Assembly (NCBI RefSeq): GCF_002272135.1
Contig: NZ_NPBF01000021.1
Span: 172,095-236,094, forward strand
Direction of reading: 5' to 3'
Origin: Virgibacillus sp. 7505
Lineage (GTDB): Bacteria; Bacillota; Bacilli; Bacillales; Amphibacillaceae
Length of the DNA stretch: 64,000 bases
The notes beneath the pieces were generated by a model that was given only the letters and a program-made list of their open reading frames with translations, ran no database searches and was not told the DNA's origin. Shown here piece after piece: positions 1 to 7,930 of the stretch. The stretch's first letter is position 1. Every line of letters begins with the position of its first letter. Both the position numbers and the translations under genes were made by a program.

Positions 1-1611
1 CAGATGCTGCTTCGTGCAAGCAACGCTGTCGGGTACAAAAACTATCCGGATAACGTCGTTGAGAAATTCGTCAAAGAAAGTGCCGAAGCCGGCATTGATG
101 TGTACCGTATCTTCGATAGCTTGAACTGGATCGAAAACATGAAGCCTGCAATTGAAGCTGTCCGCAACCAAAATAAAGTGGCAGAAGCTGCGCTTTGTTA
201 CAGTGGGGATATCCTGGATCCGAGCCGCACGAAATATGATCTGGCTTATTATACGAAGATGGCGAAAGAGCTTGAATCAGCAGGTGCTCATATTATCGGA
301 ATAAAAGACATGGCAGGATTGCTCAAACCGCAGGCAGCATATGACCTTGTCAGTGCTTTGAAGGATACCGTATCACTACCGATTCATTTGCATACGCATG
401 ATACGAGCGGTAACGGAGTTTTGACATATGTTAAGGCTGTGGAAGCTGGTGTAGATGTTGTCGACGTTGCTGCAGGCTCTATGGCTGGCCTTACTTCTCA
501 GCCGAGCGCAAGCTCCTTCTATCACGCGATGCAGGGGATGGAGCGCAGGCCGTCCATTAATGTTGAAAATTATGATGAACTGGGATCTTATTGGGAAGAT
601 GTCCGCACTCGCTACAGTGATTTCGAGAGCGGCATGAAGGCTCCGCATGCTGAAGTATATCTGCATGAAATGCCAGGCGGACAATACAGCAATTTGCTGC
701 AGCAGGCTAATGCGGTTGGACTAGGCGATCGCTGGGATGAAGTGAAGGTCATGTACAGAAGAGTAAACGATCTTTTCGGAGATGTTATCAAGGTTACACC
801 TTCCTCCAAGGTTGTAGGTGATATGGCATTATTCATGGTTCAAAACGACTTGGATGAAAGAAGTGTCATCGAGAGAGGTGCAGCACTTGACTTCCCTGAT
901 TCTGTTATCGAATTCGCTCAAGGCTATCTTGGTCAGCCTTATGGCGGCTTCCCGAAAGAATTACAGAAGGTCATTGTAAAGGATCGGGAGGTAATCACCG
1001 AACGACCGGGCAAACTGCTTCCGCCTGTTGATTTTGATGAGCTGCGAAGTGAATTGGATGAAAAAGTGGAAGCTGACATTACAGAACAGGATGTTACTGC
1101 TTACTCCTTGTATCCGAAAGTGTTTGAAACGTACGCAGCTTTCAAAGAAGCTTATGGTGACTTGTCTGTACTGACAACACCAACTTTCTTCTACGGTATG
1201 AAGCTGGATGAAGAAATCGAAGTGGAAATCGAACCAGGAAAGACCTTGATCGTAAAGCTTGTTGCAATTGGGGAAGCAGGGCCGGATGCGATGCGGACGA
1301 TCTACTTCGAATTCAATGGACAGCCTCGTGAAGTACTAGTTCGGGATGAACAGGTACAGGCAACAGTTAAGACGACACCAAAAGCTGATAAACAAAATAA
1401 AAAGCATATTGGTGCGACAATGCCTGGAACAGTTATCAGATCACTCGTTACCGGCGGGGAGCATGTACAAAAAGGACAGCAGCTTCTTATTACAGAAGCG
1501 ATGAAGATGGAAACAACAGTACAAGCGCCATTTGATGGGAAAATCAAAGACGTTTATGTGAAAGATGGAGAACCGATTCAGGTTGGGGATCTGCTAGTAG
1601 AATTTGAATAA
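1..1611 (+). CDS. pycA: Pyruvate carboxylase, C-terminal part (5' end outside window)
   Basis: Carboxylates pyruvate to oxaloacetate with ATP, bicarbonate and biotin (anaplerosis, cytoplasm). The reading frame is open at base 1, so the gene is cut by the window edge; the visible 536 residues are roughly the last half of a protein usually near 1,145 residues. Seen: carboxyltransferase-domain motifs KDMAG and HTHDTSGN in the first 150 residues, the PYC linker region, and a C-terminal biotinyl domain with the EAMKMET motif whose Lys carries biotin. The biotin carboxylase domain lies upstream. A bidirectional hairpin separates it from convergent ctaA, which matches the B. subtilis pycA-ctaA order. 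Confidence 0.97.
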   Translation, partial: QMLLRASNAVGYKNYPDNVVEKFVKESAEAGIDVYRIFDSLNWIENMKPAIEAVRNQNKVAEAALCYSGDILDPSRTKYDLAYYTKMAKELESAGAHIIGIKDMAGLLKPQAAYDLVSALKDTVSLPIHLHTHDTSGNGVLTYVKAVEAGVDVVDVAAGSMAGLTSQPSASSFYHAMQGMERRPSINVENYDELGSYWEDVRTRYSDFESGMKAPHAEVYLHEMPGGQYSNLLQQANAVGLGDRWDEVKVMYRRVNDLFGDVIKVTPSSKVVGDMALFMVQNDLDERSVIERGAALDFPDSVIEFAQGYLGQPYGGFPKELQKVIVKDREVITERPGKLLPPVDFDELRSELDEKVEADITEQDVTAYSLYPKVFETYAAFKEAYGDLSVLTTPTFFYGMKLDEEIEVEIEPGKTLIVKLVAIGEAGPDAMRTIYFEFNGQPREVLVRDEQVQATVKTTPKADKQNKKHIGATMPGTVIRSLVTGGEHVQKGQQLLITEAMKMETTVQAPFDGKIKDVYVKDGEPIQVGDLLVEFE

Positions 1612-1618
1612 AAAAAGA

Positions 1619-1650
1619 GGTCCGTGCTATGACAGCAGCGGACCCTTTTT
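1619..1650. terminator. Bidirectional terminator between pycA and ctaA
   Basis: GGTCCG and CGGACC arms (with an extra TGCT/AGCA pairing around one bulge) are followed by a T run on the plus strand and preceded by an A run that serves the minus strand. It lies between two convergent genes. Confidence 0.8.
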
Positions 1651-2558
1651 TATTGTTCTTTTTCGTATTTCGCACTTCGGAAGGATAGCATGATATAGTA
1701 TGTCATGATTCCAAAGTAAACGCTGATGATCAAGGAATGCATCAGTGCTACGAATAAATTCATTGCTGTAAAGACAACAAGCGCACCGACTACTGCTTGT
1801 GATGCTAAAAGACAAAAGCTGATGATCCAGCCTTTGGACATCACTGCGTGGTCTTTGTAACGGCGAATCACTTGAATCATGATAATGAAGGACCAGACCA
1901 GTGCAAGCATTGCAGCACCACGGTGGAGCATTTGTACCATTTGTGCCGTACTCAATCCGAAGAGACTAGGATCAGCGTTGGAGCATAGTGGGAAATCTCC
2001 GCACACAAGGCTTGCATTCATGTGACGTACAAGCGCTCCGGTATATACGACCAAATAGATGAAAATTGTATGGAGATAAAATTGAATTCGCATCCCTTTC
2101 CGGATGACAAGTGCGCGGGCATCGAACTTCTTGTCCACTTCAAAGACGATTAGCGTCAGCAGAAGAACGGAAGCGAATGAGATAAGTGAGATACCAAAAT
2201 GAAGTGCCAATACAGTGTCAGACTGCTGCCAAACAACAGCTGCTGCCCCAATCAATGCTTGTATGACAAGAAAGGCTACTGCCATGATGGACAGAAACTT
2301 AACTTCCCGAATATGACCGATCTTGCGCCAAGCGAGGATTGCCAGCAATAGAATGACGATCCCCATTGTGGAAGAAACAAATCGGTGGGCAACTTCTATG
2401 ATAAGCTCAGGCGTGATATTGGTTAATGCCCCTTCACATAACGGCCAGCTTTGTCCGCAGCCATCTGCTGAGCCTGTCTTGGTAACAAGGGCGCCGCCAA
2501 GCAGGATGAAGAGCATACCTATGGTGCTGATCACAGATAAGATTTTCAATAATTTCAC
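1650..2558 (-). CDS. ctaA: Haem A synthase CtaA
   Basis: Membrane enzyme that oxidises the C8 methyl group of haem O to the formyl group of haem A, the cofactor of aa3/caa3 oxidases. The 302-residue protein has about eight membrane segments. Seen: HRF motif after helix 2, a conserved His in LALHFG, GALVRHM, QMLHRG and ALMHS, and two extracytoplasmic Cys pairs (GCGQSWPLC and CGDFPLC) typical of the Gram-positive type. I choose the GTG at 2558 because AAGAGGTG lies 7 bases before it; a longer frame to 2606 has no ribosome site and adds residues unlike the family. Divergent to ctaB. The 268-base gap probably holds both promoters. Confidence 0.95.
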   Translation of the reverse strand: MKLLKILSVISTIGMLFILLGGALVTKTGSADGCGQSWPLCEGALTNITPELIIEVAHRFVSSTMGIVILLLAILAWRKIGHIREVKFLSIMAVAFLVIQALIGAAAVVWQQSDTVLALHFGISLISFASVLLLTLIVFEVDKKFDARALVIRKGMRIQFYLHTIFIYLVVYTGALVRHMNASLVCGDFPLCSNADPSLFGLSTAQMVQMLHRGAAMLALVWSFIIMIQVIRRYKDHAVMSKGWIISFCLLASQAVVGALVVFTAMNLFVALMHSLIISVYFGIMTYYIMLSFRSAKYEKEQ

Positions 2559-2777
2559 GAATAAACACCTCTTATATACAAACTTATAACTATGACAAAA
2601 AAACATTAAGCTTATCGTAACATGAAATCTATTTAAAGAAGGACATATTTCTTGTCAATTTTATGACCTGTACAAACGCATGAATAAGGAATGGCTGATA
2701 TGATAAGGTATTAGTTCGGCAAATTGTCAAAAACGGTTTTATTTGCTGCAGCTGGACGTGTTACAATGTTAAAAGTG

Positions 2778-2786
2778 TGATAGAAT
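2778..2786 (+). promoter_or_regulatory. Possible extended -10 promoter of ctaB
   Basis: TGATAGAAT is an extended -10 element about 40 bases before the ctaB start; no convincing -35 is visible. B. subtilis ctaA/ctaB expression depends on ResD, but I cannot point to a ResD site here. Confidence 0.35.
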
Positions 2787-2826
2787 ACAAGAATTATGTT
2801 TAACCAAGCAGAAAGGATGTGCTGGT

Positions 2827-3762
2827 GTGGAAAAGATCGAAACAACTTCTTCACAAGTATTGAACGGTGCTGAACAGGCCGATTCTACTACTAGTCTGTG
2901 GACAGACTTTAAGGCGCTTATAAAAACTGGTATTATAAATTCAAATCTATTGACTGCATTCGGCGGTTTCTGGCTCGCACTCTATATGACGAACCAACAA
3001 TTCGTCAACCATATCCCGACGTTCATTTACATGATGCTCGGAAGCGGATTGGTCATAGCTGGCGGATGTGTGATCAATAACTATTACGATCGTGATATCG
3101 ACCATGTAATGAAGCGGACGAAAAAACGTCCGACAGTTACAGGCACGATTCCGCTCTCTGTCGTGCTGACAATGGGTATAGGATTTACTGTCCTCGGCGT
3201 CGGATTTTTATTCCTGACAACGTGGCAAGCAGCAGCGATTGGTATATTCGGCTGGTTTGCTTATGTCGTACTTTATACGATGTGGTCTAAACGTCGCTAT
3301 ACAATCAATACAGCAATTGGAAGCTTCTCCGGAGCGGTTCCTCCTCTAATCGGATACGCTGCTATCGATGGCGGTTTGAGCACAGAGGCTTGGATCGTTT
3401 TCGCTATCATGTTCATCTGGCAGACACCGCATTTCTTAGCACTGGCTATGAAAAAAGCAGAGGATTACAAAGCTGCGAATATTCCAATGCTGCCTTCTGT
3501 ATATGGCTTTGGAATTACGAAGCGCCAAATCGTTGTTTATACAGCATGTTTGCTTCCGCTTCCGTTTTATTTAACTACACTGGGAACAGTATTTGTTATC
3601 ATCGCTAGTGTGCTGAATATCGGCTGGCTTGCAATCGGTATAGCTGGGTTCTTTATGAAAGATGATCTGAAATGGGCTACCTGGATGTTCGTGTACAGCC
3701 TGAATTACTTGATGATTTTCTTTATCGCACTTGTGATCTTCACAACTCCTGCGATTTTCTAA
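2827..3762 (+). CDS. ctaB: Protohaem IX farnesyltransferase (haem O synthase)
   Basis: Transfers a farnesyl group to haem B to make haem O, the substrate of CtaA. It is a UbiA-family integral membrane prenyltransferase of 311 residues. Seen: the Asp-rich motif NNYYDRDIDHVMKRT around residues 85-100 that binds the Mg-diphosphate, and the second conserved region DYKAANIPMLP near 215-225, with about nine hydrophobic helices. GTG start with an AAGGATG ribosome site upstream. In B. subtilis ctaCDEFG follow directly; here a terminator and an unrelated acetyltransferase follow, so the caa3 oxidase genes are not linked. Confidence 0.95.
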   Translation: MEKIETTSSQVLNGAEQADSTTSLWTDFKALIKTGIINSNLLTAFGGFWLALYMTNQQFVNHIPTFIYMMLGSGLVIAGGCVINNYYDRDIDHVMKRTKKRPTVTGTIPLSVVLTMGIGFTVLGVGFLFLTTWQAAAIGIFGWFAYVVLYTMWSKRRYTINTAIGSFSGAVPPLIGYAAIDGGLSTEAWIVFAIMFIWQTPHFLALAMKKAEDYKAANIPMLPSVYGFGITKRQIVVYTACLLPLPFYLTTLGTVFVIIASVLNIGWLAIGIAGFFMKDDLKWATWMFVYSLNYLMIFFIALVIFTTPAIF

Positions 3763-3767
3763 TTTAA

Positions 3768-3797
3768 GACACCTCCATATTGGAGGTGTCTTTTTTT
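3768..3797 (+). terminator. Terminator after ctaB
   Basis: Perfect GACACCTCC / GGAGGTGTC hairpin with a 5-base loop followed by seven T. Confidence 0.9.
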
Positions 3798-3863
3798 GTG
3801 TTTATATAGTAGGAAGTATCGGGAATAAGAACCATAAATGTGCATCGGAGAGAGGGAAAGTAA

Positions 3864-4385
3864 ATGGATATGGAAACACCGCGTTTAACGATGAAAGCTA
3901 TAACACTGGATATGGGGAAGCAGCTCGTTCGATTCCCGCTTACCTTCTTTTATGAACAGGAAATTTCCTACGTTACTGATTGGCCTACAAATGCATTAAA
4001 GGCAGAGCTGCCTCTATATTTGGAGGAATTCGCTACTGGACAGACAAGCTTCGGTTTTGGACCGTGGATCTTACATACAAAATATCAAAAGGAAATGGTC
4101 GGGGACATTTTTATCAAGCAGCCTTCTCATGATGCAGCTCAAGCTGAGTTATATTTTGAAATACGTGAGGAGATGCAAGGGAAAAGATATGAAGACGAAG
4201 CAATCGTCAGCATTTGTGATTGGCTGCTGAAGCATGGTATCGAAACAATACATGCTTTTTGTAGGCCGGAGGAGGAAGAAAAGCAAGAAGTCCTTACAAG
4301 ATGCGGCTTCAAAAAGCTTGGCCAAGTAGGAGGATTGATTCAGTTCAGGACGTATGGGCACCTGCTTCCGGCAGATGGTATGTGA
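3864..4385 (+). CDS. GNAT-family acetyltransferase-like protein
   Basis: A 173-residue protein that begins with the ETPRLTMKAITLD strand common to RimJ/RimL-type (Acetyltransf_3) GNAT enzymes. The middle carries GPWILHTKYQKEMVGDI, a likely beta4-type strand, then YFEIREEMQGKRYEDEAI at residues 97-114, which corresponds to the acetyl-CoA loop, though the usual Q/RxxGxG/A is degraded (EEMQGKRY). The end has the RCGFKKLG motif of GNATs. The substrate is unknown. A GAGAGGG site precedes the ATG. It sits alone where ctaC-ctaG and ylbA-ylbB lie in B. subtilis, so it may be a lineage-specific insertion or what remains after loss of those genes. Confidence 0.75.
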   Translation: MDMETPRLTMKAITLDMGKQLVRFPLTFFYEQEISYVTDWPTNALKAELPLYLEEFATGQTSFGFGPWILHTKYQKEMVGDIFIKQPSHDAAQAELYFEIREEMQGKRYEDEAIVSICDWLLKHGIETIHAFCRPEEEEKQEVLTRCGFKKLGQVGGLIQFRTYGHLLPADGM

Positions 4386-4428
4386 AGCTTGTCGAAGGAG
4401 TCGACTATCTCCTGAATGGATTTTGTAT

Positions 4429-4434
4429 TATAAT
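4429..4434 (+). promoter_or_regulatory. Possible -10 element for ylbC
   Basis: TATAAT lies 32 bases before the ylbC start. No clear -35 is seen. A CTTGTCGAA sequence at 4388-4396 matches the Spo0A box at 8 of 9 positions, which is expected by chance several times in a window this size. Confidence 0.35.
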
Positions 4435-4465
4435 AGGTGCAACTTACGGAAAGGGGGCAGGATGC

Positions 4466-5500
4466 ATGAAAAGCTTACGAATTGTATTATTGTTACTCGT
4501 TGTGGGAGCAGGTGTGCTGTTCTTTTGGAACAAGGATGATTATCTGGCTCCTGCCCAGGATACAAAGTCGGTTGAGTCAGGAGATACAGAGCAAACGCCA
4601 AAGGCGGAAGCTGCCCAAAAACCGAATGGTGATATAGAACGGTGGATCAACCAAGCACCTGAAACATTAGAAGAAGATCAGGGCGAACCAGATCGGATCG
4701 ATGAGTCTTCGTATGGATATGAGTGGTATATATATGATAAAGGTGATGCATATGCACAGTATGGTGTGAAAGATGGACGTGTCATCACTGCCTTTGCTGT
4801 CGGTGAGGCATCCCTTGCAAAGGCGAAGCTTGGAGAAAGTCGTGAGGAAGTCGAACAGGATTATCCTCTGCAAGACGAGGTGTCCTTCCGTTATGACAGC
4901 AATCGATATACATTCAAGCTGAAGGATAAGGATCAGCAAATACAGCCGCTTGCCCAGATTGGTGATGGTTTGTTTGCTCAGTTCTATTTCGATACGTTTG
5001 AAGATGAACTGACAGGAGTGCGGGTGCTGACTGATGAACAGCTCGTCATGGAACGGCCTTATGACGTAACATATACAGGCCAGCTGCCTGAGCAGCCGCA
5101 GCTCTCAGACGAAGAATGGCAGCAGGTGCAGGGAGGAATGGAACAGCAAATCATTGATATAACCAATGTGATGCGTGCGAATTTTGACGTCCCGCCATTG
5201 AAATGGAATGACCAGGTAGCAGCTGTTGCGCTTGGTCATAGTGAAGATATGCAAAAGCAGCAGTATTTCTCTCATGTGACGCCAAGTGGTGAGGAGCTCG
5301 GAGATCGGCTTGCTGATGGTCAGGTCAAGTTCCAAAGTGCAGGTGAGAATATCGCCGCGGGCTATACAGATGCCCCAGCAGCAATGATTGGATGGCTGAA
5401 CAGTGAAGGGCATCGCAAGACAATGCTTGAACCATCTTATGAAGAGCTTGGGGTAGGCGTTTATCGTTATTACTATACGCAGAATTTTCTTTTACAATAA
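4466..5500 (+). CDS. ylbC: YlbC-like secreted/membrane CAP-domain protein
   Basis: Starts with a single hydrophobic segment (residues 3-20, SLRIVLLLLVVGAGVLFFW) that is a signal anchor or uncleaved signal peptide. A low-complexity acidic linker follows, then a CAP-associated N-terminal domain (about 70-200) and a C-terminal SCP/CAP domain (about 225-340) with NVMRANFDVPPLKWND, HSEDM, YFSHVTPSG, GENIAAGY and HRKTML, the usual CAP core. 344 residues. The function of YlbC in Bacillus is not established. The ATG at 4466 follows AAGGGGG; the longer open frame from 4301 overlaps the preceding gene and has no signal. A strong terminator follows. Confidence 0.88.
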   Translation: MKSLRIVLLLLVVGAGVLFFWNKDDYLAPAQDTKSVESGDTEQTPKAEAAQKPNGDIERWINQAPETLEEDQGEPDRIDESSYGYEWYIYDKGDAYAQYGVKDGRVITAFAVGEASLAKAKLGESREEVEQDYPLQDEVSFRYDSNRYTFKLKDKDQQIQPLAQIGDGLFAQFYFDTFEDELTGVRVLTDEQLVMERPYDVTYTGQLPEQPQLSDEEWQQVQGGMEQQIIDITNVMRANFDVPPLKWNDQVAAVALGHSEDMQKQQYFSHVTPSGEELGDRLADGQVKFQSAGENIAAGYTDAPAAMIGWLNSEGHRKTMLEPSYEELGVGVYRYYYTQNFLLQ

Positions 5501-5534
5501 CGGGATTTCCATTGTGGAATCCCGTTTTTTTTTT
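5500..5534 (+). terminator. Terminator after ylbC
   Basis: ACGGGATTTCC paired with GGAATCCCGT (one bulged T) followed by about ten T. Confidence 0.88.
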
Positions 5535-5555
5535 GTGTCATTTCCCCAATGCTTT

Positions 5556-5563
5556 CATACATT
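5556..5563 (+). promoter_or_regulatory. Candidate sigma-E -10 element before ylbD
   Basis: CATACATT matches the mother-cell sigma-E -10 consensus (CATACANT) exactly, 39 bases before the ylbD start. The -35 is unclear. Mother-cell expression would fit the coat-protein annotation of YlbD. Confidence 0.4.
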
Positions 5564-5602
5564 GGTCAGAGAGGGTATTTATCTGGTTAGGAGATGAATG
5601 TA

Positions 5603-6034
5603 ATGTCAGATTCGAATTTGCATCCATCTATTCAGGCATTCAGACAGTTCGTAGAGCAGCACCCCAAGCTAATTCAAGAGGTTAGGCAGAAACGCGCCGG
5701 ATGGCAGCCATACTATGAAAAGTGGGTACTGATGGGCGAAGAGGATCCGAGCTGGCAGGTATATAAAGATGGACAGAATGCAAAGGCGGAAACAGAACCA
5801 AAAGCAGAAACAGATGCAGAGCAAGCTGGAAAGGAATCAGAAGAAACAGGGAAAGAAATGTTCAACAAGGTGTTGGGAATGGCTAATCAGTTAGATTTGC
5901 AAAAACTGCAAGGACATATCCATCATTTGAATGGAGCGCTTGAGAATATCAAGCAATTGATCGGACAATATCAAGGTGTCAAACAACAGCTGCCTTCAAA
6001 GAAGAAGACTCCAACATTTTTCCATAGGGACTAA
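5603..6034 (+). CDS. ylbD: YlbD-like putative spore coat protein
   Basis: 143-residue hydrophilic protein of the YlbD coat family. Seen: N-terminal HPSIQAFRQFVEQHPKLIQEV, a tryptophan-rich stretch (GWQPYYEKWVLMGEEDPSW), then an Ala/Glu/Lys-rich charged linker and a C-terminal helix ending in a basic tail. An in-frame ATG at 5594 abuts the GGAG site and is therefore too close; the ATG at 5603 has 9-base spacing and is chosen. First of a tight ylbD-ylbE pair (9-15 base gap). Known only as a putative coat component in Bacillus. Confidence 0.85.
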   Translation: MSDSNLHPSIQAFRQFVEQHPKLIQEVRQKRAGWQPYYEKWVLMGEEDPSWQVYKDGQNAKAETEPKAETDAEQAGKESEETGKEMFNKVLGMANQLDLQKLQGHIHHLNGALENIKQLIGQYQGVKQQLPSKKKTPTFFHRD

Positions 6035-6049
6035 AAAGGAGGTATGCTG

Positions 6050-6283
6050 ATGCGACAGGAAATATATCAACGGCTGCAGCACCGGGAAGAACTGCTCCGT
6101 TTTGTCAGACTTCACCCGGTATGGTACCGTACACTAGCACGTGACCCAAGTTCATTCGCAGATTTGGAAAAACAAGCGAATTATTTTTACGGTAAAACTG
6201 TCCCGCAGCGCATTGGGAAATTTGGCGATCAGCTGAGTATGGTGAACATGCTGATTCAGATGGCACGAGCAATGCGGGATTAA
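6050..6283 (+). CDS. ylbE: YlbE-like small protein
   Basis: 77-residue YlbE-family protein of unknown function. Seen: an RFVRLHPVWYRTLARDP core followed by a FADLEKQANYFYGKTVPQRI motif and a helical end. Two starts are possible; AAGGAGG lies 7 bases before the ATG at 6050 but only 1 base before the ATG at 6044, so 6050 is taken. Cotranscribed with ylbD. Confidence 0.82.
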   Translation: MRQEIYQRLQHREELLRFVRLHPVWYRTLARDPSSFADLEKQANYFYGKTVPQRIGKFGDQLSMVNMLIQMARAMRD

Positions 6284-6296
6284 ACACTTTTCATTT

Positions 6297-6322
6297 CCCT
6301 ATTATTTGGTATGATAATAGGG
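6297..6322 (+). repeat. Perfect 9-bp inverted repeat in the ricF leader
   Basis: CCCTATTAT and ATAATAGGG arms with an 8-base loop lie in the 50-base gap before ricF. The right arm runs into the GGGGAGGTGG ribosome site, and the loop contains a TGGTATGAT extended -10-like sequence (6307-6315). It may be a DNA operator over a promoter or an RNA hairpin that masks translation. Confidence 0.5.
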
Positions 6323-6333
6323 GAGGTGGTTCT

Positions 6334-6771
6334 ATGTTTGCAACTATGGAATTCGTCGAGCTCCTGGAGAAGTCCGAGCAATTGGGAATGATGATACGTG
6401 AGTCGGAAGTGATGGCGGCATATAGCTCCGCGCAATCCGCACTCTACCAGAATAGTGAGACGAAAGCTAAAATCGACGCATTCACGGCTATTAAGGAACA
6501 GTATGAGGAAGTGCAGCGATTCGGCAGATACCACCCTGATTACAGCTTCATCATGAAGGAAATCCGCAGCAAGAAGCGTGAGATGGATATGGATGCCAAC
6601 GTTGCGGCATTTAAAATAGCAGAGCGTAATCTGCAAAAACTGCTTGATGATATTAGTTCCAAACTTGCTTCAACTGTGAGCAAGAATGTCAAAGCCCCGC
6701 GATCTGGTGCAGCTTTAAAAGACTCTGGCTGCGGCTGTGGAAGCGGCGGCGCCTGCGGGTGTGCTTCCTGA
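6334..6771 (+). CDS. ricF: RicF (YlbF) regulatory iron-sulfur protein
   Basis: 145-residue YlbF/YmcA-family helical protein. In B. subtilis RicF works with RicA and RicT (Y-complex), which carries [4Fe-4S] clusters and is needed for RNase Y-dependent mRNA maturation, competence, sporulation and biofilm formation. Seen: the long helical domain (residues 1-115) and a C-terminal Cys cluster, SGCGCGSGGACGC, with four Cys that matches the cluster-ligand tail of RicF. ATG start after GGAGGTGG. A short gap with a perfect inverted repeat separates it from ylbE, suggesting its own control. Confidence 0.92.
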   Translation: MFATMEFVELLEKSEQLGMMIRESEVMAAYSSAQSALYQNSETKAKIDAFTAIKEQYEEVQRFGRYHPDYSFIMKEIRSKKREMDMDANVAAFKIAERNLQKLLDDISSKLASTVSKNVKAPRSGAALKDSGCGCGSGGACGCAS

Positions 6772-6778
6772 CAATATT

Positions 6779-6807
6779 CCGGTAAGCTTAGGCTTGCCGG
6801 TTTTTTT
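6779..6807 (+). terminator. Terminator after ricF
   Basis: CCGGTAAGC / GCTTGCCGG hairpin with a 4-base loop followed by seven T. Confidence 0.9.
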
Positions 6808-6873
6808 GTGTTGCTCCAAGGGGGCAGGCTTTGCTACACTAAGAAAAAAGCTGTAAAGCGAGGAACATCAATT

Positions 6874-7149
6874 ATGTTGACAAAACGGCAAGGAATCGTC
6901 GTATGGTTCCAGCATATGAAAAATATTAAGCAGCTGAAGCGGCATGGACACTTGGTTTTCGTGTCCAAAAAGCTTAAATACGCGATGATATATGTGAACC
7001 TGGAGGAGGCCGAAGAGAAGGAAGCAGCGTTGAATAAACTGCCATTCGTCTCTAAGACGGCGTTATCTTACCGTCCCTTCGTCCGTACCGATTTCGAGAA
7101 TGCGAAACAGGATAAAGCGAAAGAATACGATTATAAGATTGGTATATAA
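6874..7149 (+). CDS. ylbG: YlbG family protein (DUF2129)
   Basis: 91-residue cytoplasmic protein of the UPF0298/DUF2129 family. Seen: N-terminal RQGIVVWFQHMKNIKQLKRHG, the YVNLEEAEE motif and VSKTALSYRPFVRTDFE, all family hallmarks. Function not established. The ATG at 6874 has an AGGA site; the longer frame from 6808 adds residues unlike the family and overlaps the ricF terminator end. Flanked on both sides by terminators, so transcribed alone. Confidence 0.88.
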   Translation: MLTKRQGIVVWFQHMKNIKQLKRHGHLVFVSKKLKYAMIYVNLEEAEEKEAALNKLPFVSKTALSYRPFVRTDFENAKQDKAKEYDYKIGI

Positions 7150-7154
7150 AAAAA

Positions 7155-7186
7155 GCCTGCAGGGAAAAGCCCTGCAGGCGCCTTTT
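7155..7186 (+). terminator. Terminator after ylbG
   Basis: Ten-base arms GCCTGCAGGG / CCCTGCAGGC around a short A-rich loop, followed by GCCTTTTG; the T tract is short. Confidence 0.75.
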
Positions 7187-7363
7187 GTTTCCAATGAAAA
7201 CAAACAGGCAAAGGGAGAGGAGAAACCGGAGGAAGAGCTTATGGGGAAACGTAAGTCTTCTCCGTGTTCATGAAGCAGCTATTAGCGTGATAGCCGCTTC
7301 AATAGTACAGTATGGACTGGCTTAGCCGGGAATATACATCGTTTTTTTGAAGGAGTGAAATGT

Positions 7364-7930
7364 ATGCGAGTGATTGCTGGAGAGCATAAAGGCAGGGCAT
7401 TGAAAGCTGTCCCGAACCAATTGACAAGACCAACGACGGATAAAGTGAAGGAGAGCCTATTTTCTGTGTTGGGACCTTTTTTTGAAGGCGGTGAATGCCT
7501 GGATTTATTCGCAGGAAGCGGCGGACTTGGGATAGAAGCCTTGAGCAGAGGAATGACACACTGTATCTTTGTGGATAAGCAAGGGAAGGCTGTCGAGACA
7601 ATCAAACAGAACCTGACAACCTTGAGGCTGACAGACTACTCGGAAGTATACCGGAATGATGCGCTGCGCGCACTGAAGGCCGTCGCAAAAAGGGAGAAAC
7701 AGTTCGATCTTATTTTTCTGGATCCGCCGTATCAAAAGATGTCCTACGAGGGTCTTTTGGAGCAAATCAGTGAAGCGGGTATACTGGGAGCAAATGGACG
7801 AATTGTTTGTGAACATGATGCGAAGAAGGACATGCCGGAGTTCATAGCTGGATTGCAAGCTGTAAAACAGGACGTATATGGAAATACTACAGCTATTACT
7901 ATCTATCAAGCTGCCAAGGGGGATGAGTGA
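7364..7930 (+). CDS. rsmD: 16S rRNA (guanine(966)-N2)-methyltransferase RsmD
   Basis: SAM-dependent methyltransferase of 188 residues that makes m2G966 in 16S rRNA. Seen: start MRVIAGEHKGR, the RPTTDKVKESLFSVL motif, SAM-binding LDLFAGSGGLGIEALSRG near residue 45, and the catalytic DPPY motif in LIFLDPPYQ near 125. An in-frame GTG at 7355 lies inside the ribosome site; the ATG at 7364 has 8-base spacing from GGAG. The stop codon overlaps the coaD start (TGATG), so the two genes are translationally coupled, as in B. subtilis ylbH-coaD. Confidence 0.95.
   Translation: MRVIAGEHKGRALKAVPNQLTRPTTDKVKESLFSVLGPFFEGGECLDLFAGSGGLGIEALSRGMTHCIFVDKQGKAVETIKQNLTTLRLTDYSEVYRNDALRALKAVAKREKQFDLIFLDPPYQKMSYEGLLEQISEAGILGANGRIVCEHDAKKDMPEFIAGLQAVKQDVYGNTTAITIYQAAKGDE

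Noticed and set aside
4388..4396. Spo0A box before ylbC
   Set aside because: Eight of nine matches occur by chance more than ten times in a window of this size.
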